Below the pieces are notes generated by a model, which was given only the letters and a program-made list of their open reading frames with translations, did no database searches and had not been told where the DNA came from. From positions 1-9,094 of the forward strand of contig JAKSCP010000445.1 of NCBI GenBank assembly GCA_022360535.1: a DNA stretch of 9,094 nt, given 5' to 3'. This document shows, piece by piece, positions 8,201 to 9,094 of this stretch. The position numbers and the translations under genes are program-made. Positions within the stretch are counted from its first letter, which is position 1. Each line of letters begins with the position of its first letter. The DNA is from Pseudomonadales bacterium. Its GTDB lineage: Bacteria; Pseudomonadota; Gammaproteobacteria; Pseudomonadales; Pseudohongiellaceae.

Positions 8201-9094
8201 GCCTGTGACTCCTCCATACTTAACTCATTTTCTGCCGTCATGAAGAGTTTAGGCTCTGAAACAATCTGCTCAATGAACCCATAGTGAGTCGGCTCGAGGA
8301 CCCGCACGATATCCCTGATCATAGGCTCTTCGAATCTATGAGCGATCACTCTCCTCACCTGTGCAGCCTGACCGTAGTGCAAAGTGACACTCTTGAGTAA
8401 GTCTGAATGGCGTGCCAGCAATTCAAGCCACACCGACTTTATTTTTCTGATGGATCCGGTCTTCATGGCTTCCACAAGCTGACCTTTGAAGCGGGCGACA
8501 CGCCCATCGCTTTCCCGAGAAACCACCGAATCATCACCCGCCAGATTCAGTGACTGCAATTCTCTGGCAGCAGCAGCATTTATCACGCCAGAGGACTCAG
8601 CTTGTTCAGTGGCTGCTCTCAGCAATTGATAGAGCTGGTTCCTGTTACCCTGACTGCGGGCATGCTGGAGAAGTTGTTTCAGCACCAACATCGGGTGCTG
8701 AGGAAGAGACCTGGCAATCGCTTTCACAATCTGCAACACAACTTGCTCTGGGGTAGAGGAAGAGGTTCTGTTACTGTTAGCTGCGGCAAACAACAGCAAT
8801 TCCGTCCACAGCTGCATCTCGTAAGCTCTACTTGTTATGCCAAAGCTTCGACCGCTAAGTGCGCGAATTCCCTCAACTACAGTTCTCAGCTCTTTCGCGC
8901 TCACCCCAAGTGCTCGAACCACAAGAGAGGTAACTTTATCCAGCGGGAACTGTCTGGTGAGACGATATATCACCTCAGATTGGTTGGCTGCTGAGCTCAA
9001 GAACTGTAATAGTTCGTCAGGTTTCTCTGCCAGCACCTTTTCAAATAGCTTATCGATGTCCCCCGGGCGCCCAACAGCTGCATTCCAGGGCAGG
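5269..9094 (-). CDS. Contractile injection system tape measure protein, Afp14/PVC14-like (5' end outside window)
   Basis: The frame is open from the right edge (first full codon 9093-9091) to TAA at 5271-5269, giving about 1274 residues. A GTG at 9036 is not the true start, because upstream codons read LPWNAAVGRPGDIDKLFEK, which fits family unit starts. The last ~165 residues (5269-5769) are diagnostic: HNAGLVLLAPYLQRYF, a FKDRDSAERGVHLLQYIL block, PEYLLVLNKVLCGI, RETFLQREAQL and the end LLDDLPWGYSTVKLPWMD with YVDW. Upstream are successive helical units separated by charged, Ser/Asp/Arg-rich linkers. In Afp and PVC this protein sets tube length and spans the tube lumen during assembly. The length already present, with the N-terminal domain still missing, implies a long particle. 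It is followed directly by the ATPase, as in Afp and PVC loci. Confidence 0.93.
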   Translation of the reverse strand, partial: LPWNAAVGRPGDIDKLFEKVLAEKPDELLQFLSSAANQSEVIYRLTRQFPLDKVTSLVVRALGVSAKELRTVVEGIRALSGRSFGITSRAYEMQLWTELLLFAAANSNRTSSSTPEQVVLQIVKAIARSLPQHPMLVLKQLLQHARSQGNRNQLYQLLRAATEQAESSGVINAAAARELQSLNLAGDDSVVSRESDGRVARFKGQLVEAMKTGSIRKIKSVWLELLARHSDLLKSVTLHYGQAAQVRRVIAHRFEEPMIRDIVRVLEPTHYGFIEQIVSEPKLFMTAENELSMEESQAKRSLWEFTLTYLIVDRGSRFNRKAYIASMMWQMAAHINVSVLELYDSIITLIEPTSVKNALRKELIEILFELRGELPTGLAGNNDSAQDSDSGFRGRDRDRDGDREGDSADQFTRQAAQAGGSEPDQQSTVPPEKIRRALIAAIRNAKTSELKQFWDELITQFSSWFTHMLYQEGQHQEVRHNIATSFSNPMLQQIVVLIEPANAEAIFKTVTNPAITQGLNKKEDLKPRQVRDLTWEFTLTYLLVERGSQFNKKSYLVSLVKQMAAHQNQSALSVLDSINDVLNAKPSSNPAVQELLAMLIEIRAYLHADESQSNKAGQVDYSSSDSSSRHLERLRQVEVERQQKAQSVQRQSSAGTTELEQLELIRAYLLYEKLVTVVSNADQMPGKLSYQVVRLLHELIENYPWKLHRFNQEVNAGRLPLISILESLPKAMQRKLLLAFFQSFSSKYAFSTAEFRERLTALSGDAGSSGPSFLTVFKRLIGNKVRHIEELFSSDDHEWLESVTADKFQSLTRAQRADMLRDSRAARGARLQDTEDSESPTLEKGLKDRENVPPLAMSGNTVDLIRAFLLGHFNIKPHESDSITNTIELMLSSHPTALLRLLSESLQDKAASDRLVSILPESLLVKIMLLLKPADHFKVVLYADLLTMACVDKARDIAIDPGLLHQMKWQFIFNYLLIQRQSFNEVTFVRELSDYLKQRSSVKSKPEFFQLLSESVTASSTATTHVASVRIAMILNSSEQRLALASGDHIDDSRMGEREVSHREIDLQSPAGESPLSSAASRAGTSDELTTAESDRYQWSEEDEPEILEDIYVHNAGLVLLAPYLQRYFTSLNLIADRKFKDRDSAERGVHLLQYILDDSTETPEYLLVLNKVLCGIKAGIPIVRGIDISDEERELSEKLLRGVIANWPKMKNTSIAGLRETFLQREAQLQLHDDSWKLIVQSKAFDMLLDDLPWGYSTVKLPWMDKAIYVDWR
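6037..6510 (-). repeat. Tape measure helical unit, third clear copy
   Basis: The unit starts VDLIRAFLLGHF, continues through SILPESLLVKIMLLLKPAD and contains MKWQFIFNYLLIQRQSFN, whose Trp codon is at 6187-6189. It is more diverged than the units at 7273-7797 and 7975-8493 but keeps the order LL-KP, then W-x-F-xx-x-YLL-x-x-R, then FN. Confidence 0.6.
6805..7107 (-). repeat. Tape measure helical unit, degenerate partial copy
   Basis: ELIRAYLLYEKL here matches DLIRAFLLGHFN exactly 200 residues later. It is followed by SYQVVRLLHELIENYPWKL and LISILESLPKAMQRKLLLAFF, equivalent to the SILPESLLVKIMLLL segment. The tryptophan core seen in the other units is not recognisable. Confidence 0.45.
7273..7797 (-). 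repeat. Tape measure helical unit, second clear copy
   Basis: The unit runs from KIRRALIAAIRN through PMLQQIVVLIEPANAEAIF to the core TWEFTLTYLLVERGSQFNKK (Trp codon 7489-7491) and QMAAHQNQSALSVLDSI. It aligns along its length with the unit at 7975-8493, offset 232 residues. Confidence 0.75.
7876..7917 (-). repeat. Arg-Asp low-complexity tract in a tape measure linker
   Basis: Fourteen residues read RGRDRDRDGDREGD, coded by short imperfect GA-rich repeats (GATCGAGATAGGGATGGAGA and similar). The tract sits in the linker between the two best-matched helical units. Such tracts arise by replication slippage and can vary in length between strains. Confidence 0.7.
7975..8493 (-). repeat. Tape measure helical unit, first clear copy
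   Basis: The unit runs from RFKGQLVEAMKT through PMIRDIVRVLEPTHYGFIEQ to the core LWEFTLTYLIVDRGSRFNRK (Trp codon 8185-8187) and QMAAHINVSVLELYDSI. A more distant copy lies upstream around LWTELLLFAAANSN, with its Trp codon at 8806-8808. Confidence 0.75.

Noticed and set aside
8602..8994. Plus-strand open frame of 130 codons opposite the tape measure gene
   Set aside because: It is antisense to the conserved frame and its translation looks like random composition with scattered Cys, His and Gln.
8998..9036. GTG at 9036 as the true start of the tape measure
   Set aside because: The frame stays open to the window edge, upstream codons resemble the family's unit start (LPW), and the family's usual N-terminal domain would otherwise be missing.
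1..9094. CRISPR array, tRNA, rRNA or insertion sequence
   Set aside because: No regularly spaced direct DNA repeats, cloverleaf-like segment, transposase motif or terminal inverted repeats were seen. Nearly every base lies in a supported coding sequence.

Overview
The window is the 3' end of a minus-strand operon from an extracellular (phage-tail-like) contractile injection system (eCIS; the Afp/PVC/MAC superfamily), followed by the end of an unrelated convergent gene. Host clues are moderate GC content, Gram-negative-style Sec signal and inner-membrane features, and an alpha/beta hydrolase type common in proteobacteria. I guess a marine or environmental gammaproteobacterium, with low confidence.

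Reading right to left in the direction of transcription: (1) positions 9094-5269 hold a very large, 5'-truncated tape measure protein (Afp14/PVC14-like), built from successive helical units of about 200-230 residues and ending in the family's conserved C-terminal block. (2) Positions 5260-3887 encode the eCIS AAA+ ATPase (Afp15/PVC15-like), with intact Walker A, Walker B, sensor 1, arginine and sensor 2 motifs. (3) Positions 3873-1021 encode a 950-residue envelope protein: signal peptide, acidic ~40-residue helical repeats, Pro/Ala-rich linker, second helical region, a CxC motif, a GH18-like barrel with a degenerate catalytic motif, three membrane segments and a strongly basic tail. (4) Positions 1031-429 encode a 200-residue class I SAM-dependent methyltransferase, started from a Shine-Dalgarno inside the end of gene 3. 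The four genes lie within 13 bases of each other or overlap, so they are probably one transcript. (5) Positions 1-404, on the plus strand, are the C-terminal end of a DUF900-type alpha/beta hydrolase, converging on the operon with a 24-base gap.

The tape measure and ATPase are recognisable structural and assembly parts of the injection system. The 950-residue protein is the part least explained by the standard Afp/PVC gene set. Its predicted topology puts a large repeat and barrel ectodomain in the periplasm and a cationic tail in the cytoplasm. That would suit a protein connecting a cytoplasmic injection particle to the inner membrane and cell wall, but this role is inferred. No RNA gene, insertion sequence, CRISPR array or clear terminator is visible. 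The operon promoter lies outside the window.
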